Shown here one piece after another: positions 45,540 to 56,995 of a stretch of 64,000 nucleotides of DNA. Location: NCBI RefSeq assembly GCF_022921055.1, contig NZ_CP095061.1, positions 3,387,501-3,451,500 on the forward strand. Direction: 5' to 3'. This stretch comes from Hymenobacter volaticus. GTDB taxonomy: Bacteria; Bacteroidota; Bacteroidia; Cytophagales; Hymenobacteraceae. The notes beneath the pieces were generated by a model. That model did no database searches. It was not told where the DNA came from and saw only the letters and a program-made list of their open reading frames with translations. The position numbers and the translations under genes were made by a program. Position 1 is the stretch's first letter. The number at the start of each line of letters is the position of its first letter.

Positions 45540-46256
45540 TTGCTGAAAAAGCCCTTTCTTTTTTTTCTGATTTCGCTCTGGTTCTCCCAACCCTCTACGG
45601 CGCAGAAAGTTACTCCAAAACTCGCCCGCGCCGACTCTGCCTTCGATGCCGGAGCTTATCAGTTAGCATATCGGCAATACCGAGGATTGTTGCGCCAAGA
45701 AGCTGTAGCCTCGCCCCGTTTGCTTTTGCGCATGGCGTACGTGCAAGAGGGATTAGGGCATTACCCAGCCGCGCTCTACTACCTACACATGGCCTTGGCC
45801 CGGCAGCCCCGCTTAGCTACTTGGCACAAAATGGCAGAGCTAGCGCGCGACCAGCGCCTAGCGGGCTACCCCGAAACGTGGCGGCAGGACTTGCAGCTTA
45901 CTTTCCGACGTTACTACTATTTCGGGTTGCAAGGGCTGTTGATTGGCGCGGTGGTGAGTGGCACTTTGCTGCTGGTACGCCGGCGGCAGATAACCCGCGG
46001 CTGGTGGGTAGCCTACGGTTCTTATCTGGTTTTTACGGCGGTGTACCTCAACCTGCTAGGCACCGAACGCGCTGCGCTGGTAGTGCGGCCCACCGCCGCC
46101 CTGATGGCCGGTCCTAGTGCCGGCTCTGCTTGGCTTACCACGGCGGCCGCCGGCGACCGGCTGGTTGTGCAAGGCCAGCAAGACACGTGGTACCAAGTAC
46201 AATGGCAGGGCCAAGAAGCGTATATCCGTACCCAAGACTTGCTGCTAGTACAGTAG
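45540..46256 (+). CDS. TPR and SH3-like domain membrane protein
   Basis: 238 residues. A signal peptide (MLKKPFLFFLISLWFSQPST-AQ) precedes a TPR-like region (ADSAFDAGAYQLAYRQYRGL, VQEGLGHYPAALYYLHMALA). Two membrane helices follow (YYYFGLQGLLIGAVVSGTLL, WWVAYGSYLVFTAVYLNLLG), then a C-terminal bacterial SH3-like module (AGDRLVVQGQQDTWYQVQWQ). This resembles the C-terminal part of BatE proteins of aerotolerance operons, but it stands alone here. Chromosomal GC content returns with this gene. Confidence 0.75.
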   Translation: MLKKPFLFFLISLWFSQPSTAQKVTPKLARADSAFDAGAYQLAYRQYRGLLRQEAVASPRLLLRMAYVQEGLGHYPAALYYLHMALARQPRLATWHKMAELARDQRLAGYPETWRQDLQLTFRRYYYFGLQGLLIGAVVSGTLLLVRRRQITRGWWVAYGSYLVFTAVYLNLLGTERAALVVRPTAALMAGPSAGSAWLTTAAAGDRLVVQGQQDTWYQVQWQGQEAYIRTQDLLLVQ

Positions 46257-46336
46257 CGTGAAGTGGTGAGTTTGATGTTCAGCTTACGCAAATTGTGCAG
46301 CCAGACGCCCACTCACCTCTTCGCGGTTTCACTGCT

Positions 46337-47140
46337 TTACAATTCCCCTTTTTCCTCTTTGCGGAAATGGCTGAGAACTAACTTGTCAGTCAGGCTGGGG
46401 AGCCATTTGTTGAGGAAGACTGTGAGTTTGCCTTGGCTGGTAAGCACCAGGTCGCGGCGGCGGTGACGGACGGCGGCCAGGATGTGCTCGGCCACTTCCT
46501 CGCTGCTCATCATCTTCTGCTCGTCGCGTGGCGACTCGCCCTGGGCCGAGCCGTCGGCGGCTAGGGCTACCTGGCGAATATTGGAGGCAGTGAAACCAGG
46601 ACAAGCCAGCAGTACGTGCACGCCCTGGGGCAGCAGTTCGGTACGCAACGCTTCCAGAAAGCCATGCATGGCAAACTTTGAAGCCGAGTAGCCCGTGCGT
46701 CCTGGCAAACCGCGGTAGCCGGCAATGCTGCTCACCCCTACCACCGACCCTTTGCTGGCCAGTAGGTGGGGCAGCGCAAACTTGGTGGTGTAGACGGTGC
46801 CGAAAAAGTTGGTTTGCATCAAACGGCGGATAACCTCGAGATCTACTTCCTGAAAGCGGGCCCGCATACTGATGCCCGCATTGTTGAGCAGCACATCGAG
46901 CTGACCGAAAGCTTGAATGGTCTCGGCTACGGCGCGCTCGGAATCCGCCTCTACTCCTACATCGGCGCGTACAGTGTGGTGCGTAATACCGAGGCTGGTT
47001 AACTCGCGGGCAGTATCCTGAAGGCGCGCTTCGTCGCGGCCCGTAATAACGACGCGGGCACCTGCCTGCCCGAAGGCCACGGCGCAGGCCCGGCCGATGC
47101 CAGACGTACCGCCCGTAATAAGAACTACTTTATTTTTCAT
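46337..47140 (-). CDS. Short-chain dehydrogenase/reductase
   Basis: 267 residues with the classical SDR pattern: cofactor-binding TGGTSGIGRAC, NNAG (LLNNAGISMRA), catalytic Ser in VGVSSIAGYRG and YSASK. I start at MKNKVVLITGG, three codons after the first in-frame start. Substrate unknown; membrane-associated SDRs of this length often act on lipids. Convergent with the TPR/SH3 gene. Confidence 0.88.
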   Translation of the reverse strand: MKNKVVLITGGTSGIGRACAVAFGQAGARVVITGRDEARLQDTARELTSLGITHHTVRADVGVEADSERAVAETIQAFGQLDVLLNNAGISMRARFQEVDLEVIRRLMQTNFFGTVYTTKFALPHLLASKGSVVGVSSIAGYRGLPGRTGYSASKFAMHGFLEALRTELLPQGVHVLLACPGFTASNIRQVALAADGSAQGESPRDEQKMMSSEEVAEHILAAVRHRRRDLVLTSQGKLTVFLNKWLPSLTDKLVLSHFRKEEKGEL

Positions 47141-47354
47141 GCCTAGCAAAATGCGTTACCTGCCACGAAGCAGGCGCGGCAAAACTACTTATTTCAAGGT
47201 AAGTAGCCGGGATTTGGTACTAATTCACCTATTTCTTTCACCCTTGGACTTTATCGACTTATCTGGACAGCATCCTGGTGAAAGAAGCTGCACTTTGTCA
47301 GGGCATAGTGCCTACATTTAGAGTTTATTTTGTGACTTACTACACTTCTATTCT

Positions 47355-49594
47355 ATGACCCTAATGATACGTGCGCAGCGCCTACCGGCAGCTTTCTGGT
47401 TCGGTGCTTTATTATGTAGCTTATACTTATTGCCTCTTGCTGGCTGGGCGCAGTGCCCCCCGCCACTAGTGCTTGCACGCCAGGGTCGGCACCGGCTTCC
47501 GGCTACGCCTTCGGGATGGGTATCCTGAACGTGACGTTAGGCTCCATCAACAATACCACGTTGGGGGTACAAGATGGGTACCGCGACTATGCTTGTACCC
47601 TTGGTGCCTCCCTGACGATTGGCCAAAGCTATCCTATTAGCATTCGTACTAACTCAGGTGTCAATGAAACGGTCCGCGTGTGGCTGGATATCAACAACGA
47701 CGGCACGCTTAATCCAACCACGGAGCTGATTTTTTCTTCCAATGCCAAGCAGCTGCACACGGGCACTATTTCCTTGCCAGCCAACACAGTATTGGGCACC
47801 CGCCTGCGGCTGCGCGTTGCGGCTGACTGGGAAAATTCGCCGATACCCACTCCTTGCTCCACCCCCCAGTATTCGCAAACCGAAGACTACGCCATAACCG
47901 CCGTGACGAATACGGCGGCGCCGGTAGCAGAATTTGTGGCCGACCAAACCCTTACTTGTTCGGGTTGCGTGCAGTTCACCGACCAATCGCAAAATGCTCC
48001 TTCGAGCTGGCTCTGGAACTTCGGTGACAACACAACCAGCACCCTGCAAAACCCTAACCACTGCTATACCACGCCCGGTACCTATACTGTAACGCTGACG
48101 GCAACCAATGCAACGGGATCCAACGTGCGCACCCGCACCAGCTACATCGAGTACAACAGCACGGTGCCGGTAGCCGCCACTTGTACGCCCACTACCACCG
48201 CCTACTGCTGCGACTACGGCATCACGCGTTTCGCGCTTGGTACGCTCGTAAAGACCTCTCTGAACGGACAAGCTGGCTACGAAAATTTCACTTGTAGCAG
48301 CCGAGTACAGCTCACTGAAGGCACAGTCGTTTCAATTAGCGTCACTACGGGCGGCACCACGCCGCACGATACCCGCGTGTGGCTGGATTTAAACAATGAC
48401 GGAGCTTTTACAACTGGGGAATTGCTTTACACAGCCCTAAACCGCGCCAGCCCTTCCGGGACCTTGACTATTCCGGGCTCAGCTGTGAAAAACGTGCCGT
48501 TGCGCTTGCGGGTGCTGGCTGATTTTGTGGGTGGAGCTAGCGGCCCCTGCGCCAATCCGCAGCTTGGCCAAGTGGAGGATTACACCGTGACGGTGCAGCA
48601 AAATACTAATCCACCCGTGGCAGCCTTTACCTCGAACTACGTGCTAGGCAATTGCCAAAACCCGGTGCAGTTCACCGACCAAAGCAGCAATGCCCCCACG
48701 AGCTGGCTTTGGAACTTTGGGGATGGCAGCACCAGCACGCAACAGAATCCTTCGCATATCTACTCGACCGCGGGGGTATTCAACGTCACGCTAACGGCAA
48801 CCAATTCCTTTGGCAATAATGTCGTAACGCGCAACGGCTACGTGGTCTTTATGCAGCCGTGCGTATCGTATTGCACGGCCACGAGCACGACGGCCAATAT
48901 TTGGCTGACCAACGTGGCTGTCCGCCGCGGAGCGGCCACCGACCTCGACAATACGTCGGCAGCTTCCGCCAACGGCTACGGCAATTACATCGATCAAGTG
49001 GTGAATTTGTACCAAGGGCAGAGTACCACGCTTAGTTTGAGCGTGAATGCCACCTTCCAGCACGTACTGTGGGCCTGGATAGACTGGAACCGCAACGGCA
49101 CTTACGAAACGTCGGAACTGGTAATGAACGGGATAACTTCCGCAACAACATTCTCGGCGCCCATTGCTGTCCCGGGCACGGCTGGCAGCACAGGGTTTAC
49201 ACGGATGCGGGTGATGGTACGGCTCAATAACTTGCCTACTCCCACCGCCTGTCAGATCAATCAAAACAACTCGGAAACCGAAGAGTATTCGGTGCAAGTA
49301 AACCAAGTGCTGGCTACGCTTGAGGCGCGTACAATGCCGGCGCTAACTATTTTCCCAAATCCTTCGGCTGACGGCCATCTGCGCTTGCGCCTCCCCGACC
49401 CTGCTGCGGCGGGCACTTACGCCGTGCGCATCGATAATGTGGTGGGCGCCCAGGTGATGGAGACTTCCGTGAAGCTGAGCCCCAATCAAGAAGCCACCCT
49501 AGACCTCTCCAATCTGCCTCGCGGCCTGTATATGGTGCGCTTGCAAAACGCCGAAGGGAAAATGGCCACGCGTCGCGTTCAAGTCGGCTATTAG
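47355..49594 (+). CDS. T9SS-secreted GEVED/PKD surface protein, frameshift after signal peptide
   Basis: The open frame begins only at 47453, but the frame from ATG 47355 encodes a signal peptide (RLPAAFWFGALLCSLYLLPL AGWAQC). Adding one C to the C6 run 47456-47461 joins them, giving 746 residues. Then come GEVED-type domains (RVWLDINNDGTLNPTTELIF, QTEDYAITAV; a second and third copy later) alternating with two PKD domains (SSWLWNFGDNTTSTLQNPNH, TSWLWNFGDGSTSTQQNPSH). The C-terminus (LTIFPNPSADGHLRLRLP...GLYMVRLQNAEGKMATRRVQ) is a type A T9SS sorting signal. Probably a surface or secreted adhesin/enzyme-associated protein. Confidence 0.85.
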
Positions 49595-49688
49595 TTGAGT
49601 GCTGCTTACCTATTGAATTTGCTGTCGAGTTAGTTAGTGGCCGTTGATCAGTCGCCAATCAGTAGTAATCAATTCTTAAACTTCCTAT

Positions 49689-52600
49689 ATGGCTAAACCT
49701 ATACTCCGCGCCTTATTCCTGCTGCTCCTGCTCGCGGGGCTGCGCCCAGGTTCGGCGGTAGCTTCTCACTTGTTGGGAGGCGAAATGACCTATCAATACC
49801 TTGATGCCAACGGCCCCGCAGGCACCCAGTTTCGCTATCGGGTCACGGTATTTATTTACTTGAACTCGGAATGTTCGGTTCCGGGAGTTCCCTCCCAGAC
49901 GGTGTCGAACGTACCTGATGGGCGTTGCAACATCTTTCTAAATCTTTACAATAAGACCACGGGCCAGCGCATCAATAGTGGCGAAGGCTCCAACAACTAT
50001 CCGTGTGCGCAAGTGGTGTGCGGCGGCGCTACCCAGTTCGACCAGCAACCAGGAGGTACGTTTCGGCTGCCGCGGATTTCCAATCCGAGTATTACCCCGC
50101 CGCAGCCAGGTGGATGTAGCATTCCAGCCGGCACGCTGCCCTCGGTACGGCTGGCCCGCTACGAGGCCATCATCAACCTGCCCGTGTCGCTGGCGGGTTA
50201 CTACGCAGTGTACACCGATGGTACGCGCAACTTCAACATTGACAACCTAACCAACCCCAGCGGCCAGAACCAGACCCTGTACGTGGACATGGCTCCCCCG
50301 CTGCTGCCCAATTCGTCGCCTACCTTCTCGGATACGGCCGTGGTCGTTATCTGCCAGGGCGATACCAGCATTCTGGTCAACAACGCCGTCGATCCGGACG
50401 GTGACCGGCTGATTTATTCGTTCAGCACACCCTACAACGACGTTCAAAACAACTTCCCGGCCACAACATTTACTCCGCCTCCGCCTAGCGTTTTGTATGC
50501 GCCGGGCTACTCGGCCACGAATCCCTTCGGTACTGCTCCTGGCAATTATGCCTTCTTGAATGCCAGCAACGGTATTAGCCGCTACGCTACCTCCCGGGTG
50601 GGGCGGTTTGTGGTGGCGGTAGAGGTGAAAGAGTACCGCTCTATCAATGGCAATGAAGTCCTGATTGGCTCTACGCGCCGCGAAATTCAATTGGTGTCAC
50701 GAACATGTCAGCCCAACAACTCGCCGCAGTTTACGCCGGCCACGGTTGCCACTCGCACGTTCACAATTCAGGAAGGACAATCCTTGAGTTTTAACCTAGC
50801 CGCTACCGACTCCGATGGCAACCCGATTAACCTAAGGGCGAATAGTGTGCTGCTTGATGGTGCCGGGCCCTTCAACGCCACGTTTGGGGGCAACCAAGGA
50901 ACGGTGCTACCGGGGGCTCCTACGGGCAGTGCTACTGTGCAGGGCCCTAGCGGCAGTGTTAATAGCCAGTTCGTATTCAACAGCCAGTGCGGTAATGCTC
51001 GCAGCACGCCCTACGACGTAGTGGTAACGGCTACCGACGTAGCGTGCGGTGCCAAAACGGTGGCCGAAGTGTTTCAGATTTTGGTAACGAAAGCTGCCGG
51101 CCCAACGAGCATTACGGGCGAAACCGTTATCTGCGACCGAAGCACCCCACGGTCCTACACAGTAGCCGGACCCACCGCTAGCTCCTACCGCTGGACTGTG
51201 CAGGGCGGCATCATCCAGGGCTCTAGCACTGCCAACACGGTGCAGGTACTGTGGAATGGTACCGGCGCAGGTCGCGTAACGGTACGCGGTATATCGGCGC
51301 TCAATTGCCCTACCGATTCGGTGTCGCGCACGATTGATGTACGGCCAATTGGTGCACTGACTGTAACGCCCGCTACTCCTACCATTTGTCAGGGTGCTTC
51401 CACTACGCTTACTGCTTCAGGTGGCACCAGCTACACCTGGACCAGCAGTACCGGTCAAACCTTCACGGGAACCAGCATCACGGTAACGCCTGCCGTTACT
51501 ACCACCTACACCGTGACGACTACGGATGGAAGTTGTACTGCCTCACGAGCGGTAACTGTGACGGTGACTCCTCAGGCAGTTGCCAATGCTGGGGCCGATG
51601 CTACAGTGTGTTCGGGAATTGCCACTACGCTCGGGACGGCAGGTCTAACCGGCTACACCTACCAGTGGAGCCCCGCTACGGGCTTGAGTAACGCTACAGT
51701 TGCGCAGCCAACCCTAACCTTCACTAACACGGGCACCACCGCTCAATCCTTGAAATACGTGGTAACGGCCACCACCACCTCCGGCTGCATAGCCCGCGAT
51801 ACCGTGACAGTGCTGGTGAACCCGGCGGCTGTAGCGCTGGCAGGTGCTGACCAGACGTTTTGCTCGGGTGGCACCGCTACGTTGGGCAATGCTGCTAGTG
51901 CCGTGGCAGGCAGCACGTACGCCTGGAGCCCGGTCACGGGATTGAGTTCCTCGAATGGCGTTACTACCACTGTTACGCTGCCTAACACCACTGCGGTACC
52001 CGTTGTCAACCAATACATTCTGACCGTAACAACCAGCAACGGCTGCGTAAACCGCGACACAGTACGAGTAACCGTGAACCCTGCGGCTGTTGCCAATGCA
52101 GGCACCGACCGGGCCGTGTGCTCGGGTATAGCTACCACGCTCGGCACGGCGGCTCTAACAGGTTACACCTATCAGTGGAGCCCGGCCACGGGCCTGAGCA
52201 GCGCTACCGCTGCCACGCCGACTCTAACGCTAATAAACACGGGCCCTACGCCGCAACTCCTGACGTACACCGTGACGGCTACCACGGCGCAGGGCTGCAC
52301 TTCCACCAGCATGGTACGGGTAACCGTCAATCCTGCTGCTATTGCCACTGCGGGTACCGACCGGACCGTTTGCTCGGGCGTAGCCACCACGCTTGGCGCG
52401 GCAGCCGCCACGGGATATACGTACGCCTGGAGTCCAGCTACCGGCCTGAGCAGCACTACTGATGCTAACCCTACCTTAACGCTGCCTAACACCGGCACTG
52501 CGCCGCAGGTATTAAACTACATTGTGACGGCCACAACCAGCAACGGCTGTGTGGCCCGGGATACGGTGCGCATCACCGTAAACCCAGCCGCCGTAGCAAA

Positions 52601-54919
52601 TGCCGGGGCCGACCGCGCCCTATGCTCCGGCGACCAAACGACCTTGGGCTCGACCTCGCTTACTGGCTACACCTATGCTTGGAATCCAGCTACGGGCTTG
52701 AGCAGCGCCACCGTTACCCAACCGGTTTTCTCGCAAACCAATACGGGTACCACGCCCCAGATCCTCACCTACATCCTCACGGCCACTACCGCCCAAGGAT
52801 GCGTAAGCACCAGCACAGTACGCGTAACCGTCAATCCCGCGGCAGTGGCTAATGCCGGCGCCGATGCCGCAGTTTGCGACGGTAAGCGCACGACATTGGG
52901 TACCACCGCCTTAGCGGGCTACACCTACCAATGGAGCCCAGCCACCAACCTGAGTAGCGCTTCCGCTGCCCAGCCCACCTTTACCGGGGTAAACACCAGT
53001 CAGAATCCGCTTACTCTCACGTATGTGGTGACGGCCACGACGGCCCAGAACTGCGTCGGCCGCGATACAGTGCGCATCACTGTGAACCCACGCCCTTTGC
53101 CCGACAGTATTCAGGGCTCCGCTTCGGTATGCCCTACAATACAAGGCGTGGCTTATTCGATTCGCAATGCGCGTGGTACTGCCTATCAATGGCTGGTGAC
53201 GGGGGGTACTATTGCTAGCGGCCAGGGTACGGCGGCTATTACCGTGAACTGGGGTACGGCCTCTACTACCGCAAGCGTGAAGGCTTTCCAACTGAACTCG
53301 CTTGGTTGCTCTTCGGACACGATTACGTTCCCGGTACGGGTCAATCAGCAGCTCATCACCCAGCGGCCAACCGGCCCATTGAATGTGTGCTTGGCTGATG
53401 GGCCCTTCACGTATCAAACTTCCCTCACGAACGGCTCCACCTATGGCTGGCAGATCGTGGGGGCACCCAGGTAAGTACCAATCAGAATACAGTGCAGGTG
53501 ACTTTCACACGCCCCGGTATTGCCAAGCTCGTCGTGACGGAATCCAGCAACCCGGCCGGGGGCCGCTGCTTGGGCCAGAGCGATACGCTGTACATCACGG
53601 TGCGGCCTTCACCGGCCACTAATCTGGCTATCAACGGGCCAGCGCAGGCGTGCGCAGCAGGTGGCAACCTGACCTTTACTTTGCCCGGCGCAACTGCTTC
53701 CACTTATCACTTTCAGTTAAACAACGCTACCATCACCAGCACCGGCAACACCGTCACGTTGCCAACGCCAGCGGTAGGCACTTATACCCTTACAGCTCGC
53801 GAAACCAACGCTAGCCTCTGCCCCGGTCCGCTCTATACCAAGACCTTCACCGTAGTACCCGCCCTGGCCATAAATGGTCCGGCCAGCTACTGCCCCGAAG
53901 CGCGTACCGGCCTCAGCTATACAGTGGGTACTGGCTTGCCGGGCGCAGTTTATCAATGGACGATAACGGGCGGCACCCTTGTTAGCGGCCAGAACACGCC
54001 TACCATCCGCGTTGACTTCCCCGCAGGAAACACCCCGGCCACCATCCAAGTAACGGAAACGACCAGCAACGGCTGCGCCGCCACGCTCACGGTACGTCCC
54101 GACAATGCTAGCACTAACTTGGTAGTAGCCTCGGTCGAGCCGCAAGATGACCGCCGGGTTACACTCACGCTCAACGTGCCCAACAACACCGGCAACACCA
54201 ACCGCGTGAACATTATGCGTCGGCCGGCGGGCAGTACCGGGGCCTTCGTGGCGGTAGGCACCTCGGCCACTACGGCCACCAGCTTCACCGACACGGGCGT
54301 GGACACCGATGCCAGCGCCTACGAATACCGCTTGGAGCTAACCAACGCCTGCGGCACCTTGCTCAGCAGCACGCAACACACGACCATTCGCGCGGTGGCT
54401 ACCGCTGTGGAAGGTGGAGCTGGCCGGGACCAAGGCAAAGTGACCGTAACATGGAGCCCATATGTAGGCTTCGCGGTGCGAGATTACCAAGTCTTCCGAC
54501 GCGTCAGCAACGGCACCGAGGAACTGGTGCAAACCGTAGCCGCTACCACTACTAGCATCACGCTCACGACCGGTAGCGCCGGCTTCGATCAGTGCTTCCG
54601 GGTACAGGCCATAGCGGCGACTGGTGCGCTGGTTTCGTCATCCAACTCAGCCTGTGTGGAGTTTGCCAACGACTTGGTATTCTACAACGTGGTGACGCCC
54701 AATGGCGACGGCCTCAACGACCAGTTTATTGTGAAAAACGTGGAATTGTATAGTGGCACCACCCTCACTGTATTCAACCGTTGGGGCAAGGAAGTATATA
54801 AGACCAACAACTACCGCAACACCTTCGATGGGGCCAATTCGCCGGCTGGCGTGTACTACTACCAACTTCAATTAGCGGGTGGCCGGTCGTACAAAGGTTG
54901 GTTTGAGGTAGTGAAGTAA
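49689..54919 (+). CDS. Giant T9SS surface protein with gliding-motility C-terminal domain, frameshifted
   Basis: Frames 49689-53474 and 53492-54919 join into 1743 residues when one G is added at the G5 run 53459-53463 (restoring WQIVGGTQVSTNQNTVQVTF). A signal peptide (ILRALFLLLLLAGLRPGSAVAS) and a SHLLGGEMTYQYLD start, typical of gliding-motility-associated proteins, come first. PKD/Ig-like modules follow, then six tandem 84-residue repeats (51576-53090), and at the end VVTPNGDGLNDQFIVKNVEL...FNRWGKEVYKTNNYRN...GVYYYQLQ, the CHU_C/type B sorting domain. It is likely exported and anchored by the T9SS, perhaps as an adhesin. Confidence 0.87.
51576..53090 (+). repeat. Six tandem repeats of about 252 bases in the surface-protein gene
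   Basis: Each unit encodes about 84 residues with the frame AVANAGAD..VCSG..TTLGT, YTYQWSPATGLSSAT and VTATT..GC..RDTVRVTVNPA. Units 1, 3, 4, 5 and 6 are most alike; unit 2 is the most diverged. Confidence 0.9.
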
Positions 54920-54978
54920 GCCACCGAGTTAGCCGGTTTTTCAACCCGCACAACTGGTATCTGCTTGCTGTTAGCTTG

Positions 54979-55009
54979 AAAAAGGCGCTTCATCTGAAGT
55001 GCCTTTTTT
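54979..55009 (+). terminator. Intrinsic terminator after the surface-protein gene
   Basis: AAAAAGGCGCTTCA-tc-TGAAGTGCCTTTTTT: an inverted repeat with one G-T pair followed by six T. It ends the surface-protein transcript before rlmD. Confidence 0.85.
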
Positions 55010-55188
55010 GTTAGTCAGACCTGCGTTAGAGCGGTCATTCACTTTCATTGCCGATACATGAATGAACTCCAACAGTAATAAGCTGTTAGCCAAGCGGACA
55101 GGTATACTCAGCAACGTTAGCCATATGCCACCCGACAAAATCCGTGAAATCCCAGAAATACGGCTAAATCCGTGATTACCTTTGCCGC

Positions 55189-56601
55189 GTGAATAAAGCT
55201 GCTAAAAACATTCCCGCGCAAGCCTTGCGCGAAGTTGAAATTCAAGATATGGTCGCCGAGGGCAAATGCCTCGTGCGCATTGAAAACCTCGTGGTATTTG
55301 TATCGCAGGTAGCCCCCGGCGACGTCGTTGACCTGCGCATTACCCGCAGCAAAAAGAGCTTCCTGGAAGCTGTACCTACGCACTTCCACAAATACTCGGA
55401 GCGGCGCGTGCAGCCGTTTTGCGAGCATTTTGGTACGTGCGGCGGTTGCAAGTGGCAGCATATCGGCTACGATACCCAGCTCCAGTACAAGCACCAACAG
55501 GTGGCCGACACGCTCCAGCGCATTGGCAAAGTAGCGCTGCCCGAAATTCAGCCCATCCTGCCCTCGCCTTCTCAGACCTACTACCGCAATAAGCTGGAAT
55601 ACACCTTCAGCTTTATGGGCTGGCTGACGGAAGAGCAGATCAAAGACGAAACTACCGAGTACGACCGGCGCGTGCTTGGCTTCCACACGCCCGCCCGCTT
55701 CGACAAGATTCTGGACGTCAACCACTGCTGGCTGCAACCCGACCCTAGCAACCAAATCCGGCTGGCGGTGCGCAACTATGCGCGCCAGCACGATCTGCGC
55801 TTCGGCAATATCATCAAGCAAACTGGCCTGTTGCGTAACCTCATTATCCGCACGGCTAATTCCGGCGACATCATGGTGATTTTGCAGTGCTACCGCCAGC
55901 ACCAAGCCATTGAGCCGCTGCTGGACTATCTGTACGAACGGTTTCCGCAGATTACCTCCCTCAACTACGTCCTCAACGACAAGGGCAACGAAACCTTCCA
56001 CGATCTGGAGGTAGTATGCTACAAAGGCGAACCGTACATCCACGAGGAAATGGAAGGATTGCGTTTCCGCGTCGGCCCGAAGTCGTTCTACCAAACCAAC
56101 TCCGAAGGCGCTTACAACCTCTACAAAGTAGCCAGCGACTTCGCCCAGCTCACTGGCAACGAGTTAGTATATGACCTCTACACCGGCGCCGGCACCATTG
56201 CCAACTTCGTGGCCCGCCAGGCCCGACACGTAGTAGGCGTCGAGTACGTAGAGCAAGCCGTAGCCGATGCCCGTATCAACTCGGAAATCAATGGCGTGAC
56301 CAATACCGAGTTCTACGCTGGCGACATGAAGGACGTGCTCAACGCCGATTTCATTGCCCAGCACGGTCGCCCCGATGTGGTCATCACCGATCCGCCGCGC
56401 GCCGGTATGCACGAAGATGTTGTGCGCCGCCTGCTCGAAATGCGTGCCCCCCGCATCGTGTACGTCAGCTGCAACCCCGCCACCCAGGCCCGCGACTTAG
56501 AGCTACTCGACGAAGCCTACAAAGTGACGCGCGTGCAGCCCGTAGACATGTTCCCACACACCCACCACGTAGAGAATGTGGTAGCATTGGAATTGCGGTA
56601 A
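55189..56601 (+). CDS. rlmD: 23S rRNA (uracil-C5)-methyltransferase RlmD
   Basis: 470 residues, family length. An N-terminal TRAM domain (EIQDMVAEGKCLVRIENLVV) is followed by a 4Fe-4S cluster segment (CEHFGTCGGCKWQHI) and the S-adenosylmethionine-dependent methyltransferase domain: QTNSEGAYNLYKVASDF, DLYTGAGTIANFVA, VITDPPRAGMH and the catalytic Cys in YVSCNPATQARDL. It methylates U1939-type positions of 23S rRNA using S-adenosylmethionine. The start is GTG at 55189, supported by the TRAM domain beginning right after it. Confidence 0.93.
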   Translation: MNKAAKNIPAQALREVEIQDMVAEGKCLVRIENLVVFVSQVAPGDVVDLRITRSKKSFLEAVPTHFHKYSERRVQPFCEHFGTCGGCKWQHIGYDTQLQYKHQQVADTLQRIGKVALPEIQPILPSPSQTYYRNKLEYTFSFMGWLTEEQIKDETTEYDRRVLGFHTPARFDKILDVNHCWLQPDPSNQIRLAVRNYARQHDLRFGNIIKQTGLLRNLIIRTANSGDIMVILQCYRQHQAIEPLLDYLYERFPQITSLNYVLNDKGNETFHDLEVVCYKGEPYIHEEMEGLRFRVGPKSFYQTNSEGAYNLYKVASDFAQLTGNELVYDLYTGAGTIANFVARQARHVVGVEYVEQAVADARINSEINGVTNTEFYAGDMKDVLNADFIAQHGRPDVVITDPPRAGMHEDVVRRLLEMRAPRIVYVSCNPATQARDLELLDEAYKVTRVQPVDMFPHTHHVENVVALELR

Positions 56602-56619
56602 GGCCTACACTGATATTCT

Positions 56620-56982
56620 ATGGGACTTGACATCACCCTAGCTAGAGTAGTCAATAGTGAAGTCAATGAATATGACTACCTTCTTGCAGACGACTCACCC
56701 GAGTTGTATCCTTTTTTTCATCACCTTATACGCACGAAACATTTTGCTTATGAGGATGAAGAACTTGATGCGGAAGTGTACTTCCCAGAGGACCTAGCTT
56801 ATCAGCGGAAAGGAGTAGTAACCGCTTTCTACAACGATTTTGTTAACGATGTATGTTTAATCCGTCAGCACGAGGTTGATCGGATGTTAACTTATGTTGA
56901 CGAAAAACATAAAGCTGGTTTTGACACTTCCTTCGTCAAACAATTCAGAGAAGGTCAAACGGTTGTCATTATCAGCTGGTAA
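56620..56982 (+). CDS. Hypothetical protein
   Basis: 120 residues, unknown. It begins MGLDITLARVVNSEVNEYDY and is acidic, with a helical C-terminus. It follows rlmD by 18 bases and precedes another small unknown gene by 13 bases, so all three may share a transcript. AT content is higher than in rlmD. Confidence 0.7.
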   Translation: MGLDITLARVVNSEVNEYDYLLADDSPELYPFFHHLIRTKHFAYEDEELDAEVYFPEDLAYQRKGVVTAFYNDFVNDVCLIRQHEVDRMLTYVDEKHKAGFDTSFVKQFREGQTVVIISW

Positions 56983-56995
56983 CCACATTTTGTAT

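Noticed and set aside
47453..47455. GTG as the true start of the GEVED/PKD protein
   Set aside because: A perfect signal peptide lies in the overlapping upstream frame and is joined by one base in a C6 run, so the true start is ATG 47355.
50247..50690. Reverse open frames inside the giant surface-protein gene
   Set aside because: They are shadows of repetitive, GC-rich coding sequence.
51576..53090. CRISPR-like repeated structure
   Set aside because: The repeats are about 252 bases, coding and in frame, with no spacers; no CRISPR array was seen anywhere in the window.
55117..56094. Long reverse open frame of 325 codons over rlmD
   Set aside because: It is the mirror of a GC-rich gene; rlmD on the plus strand has all catalytic motifs.
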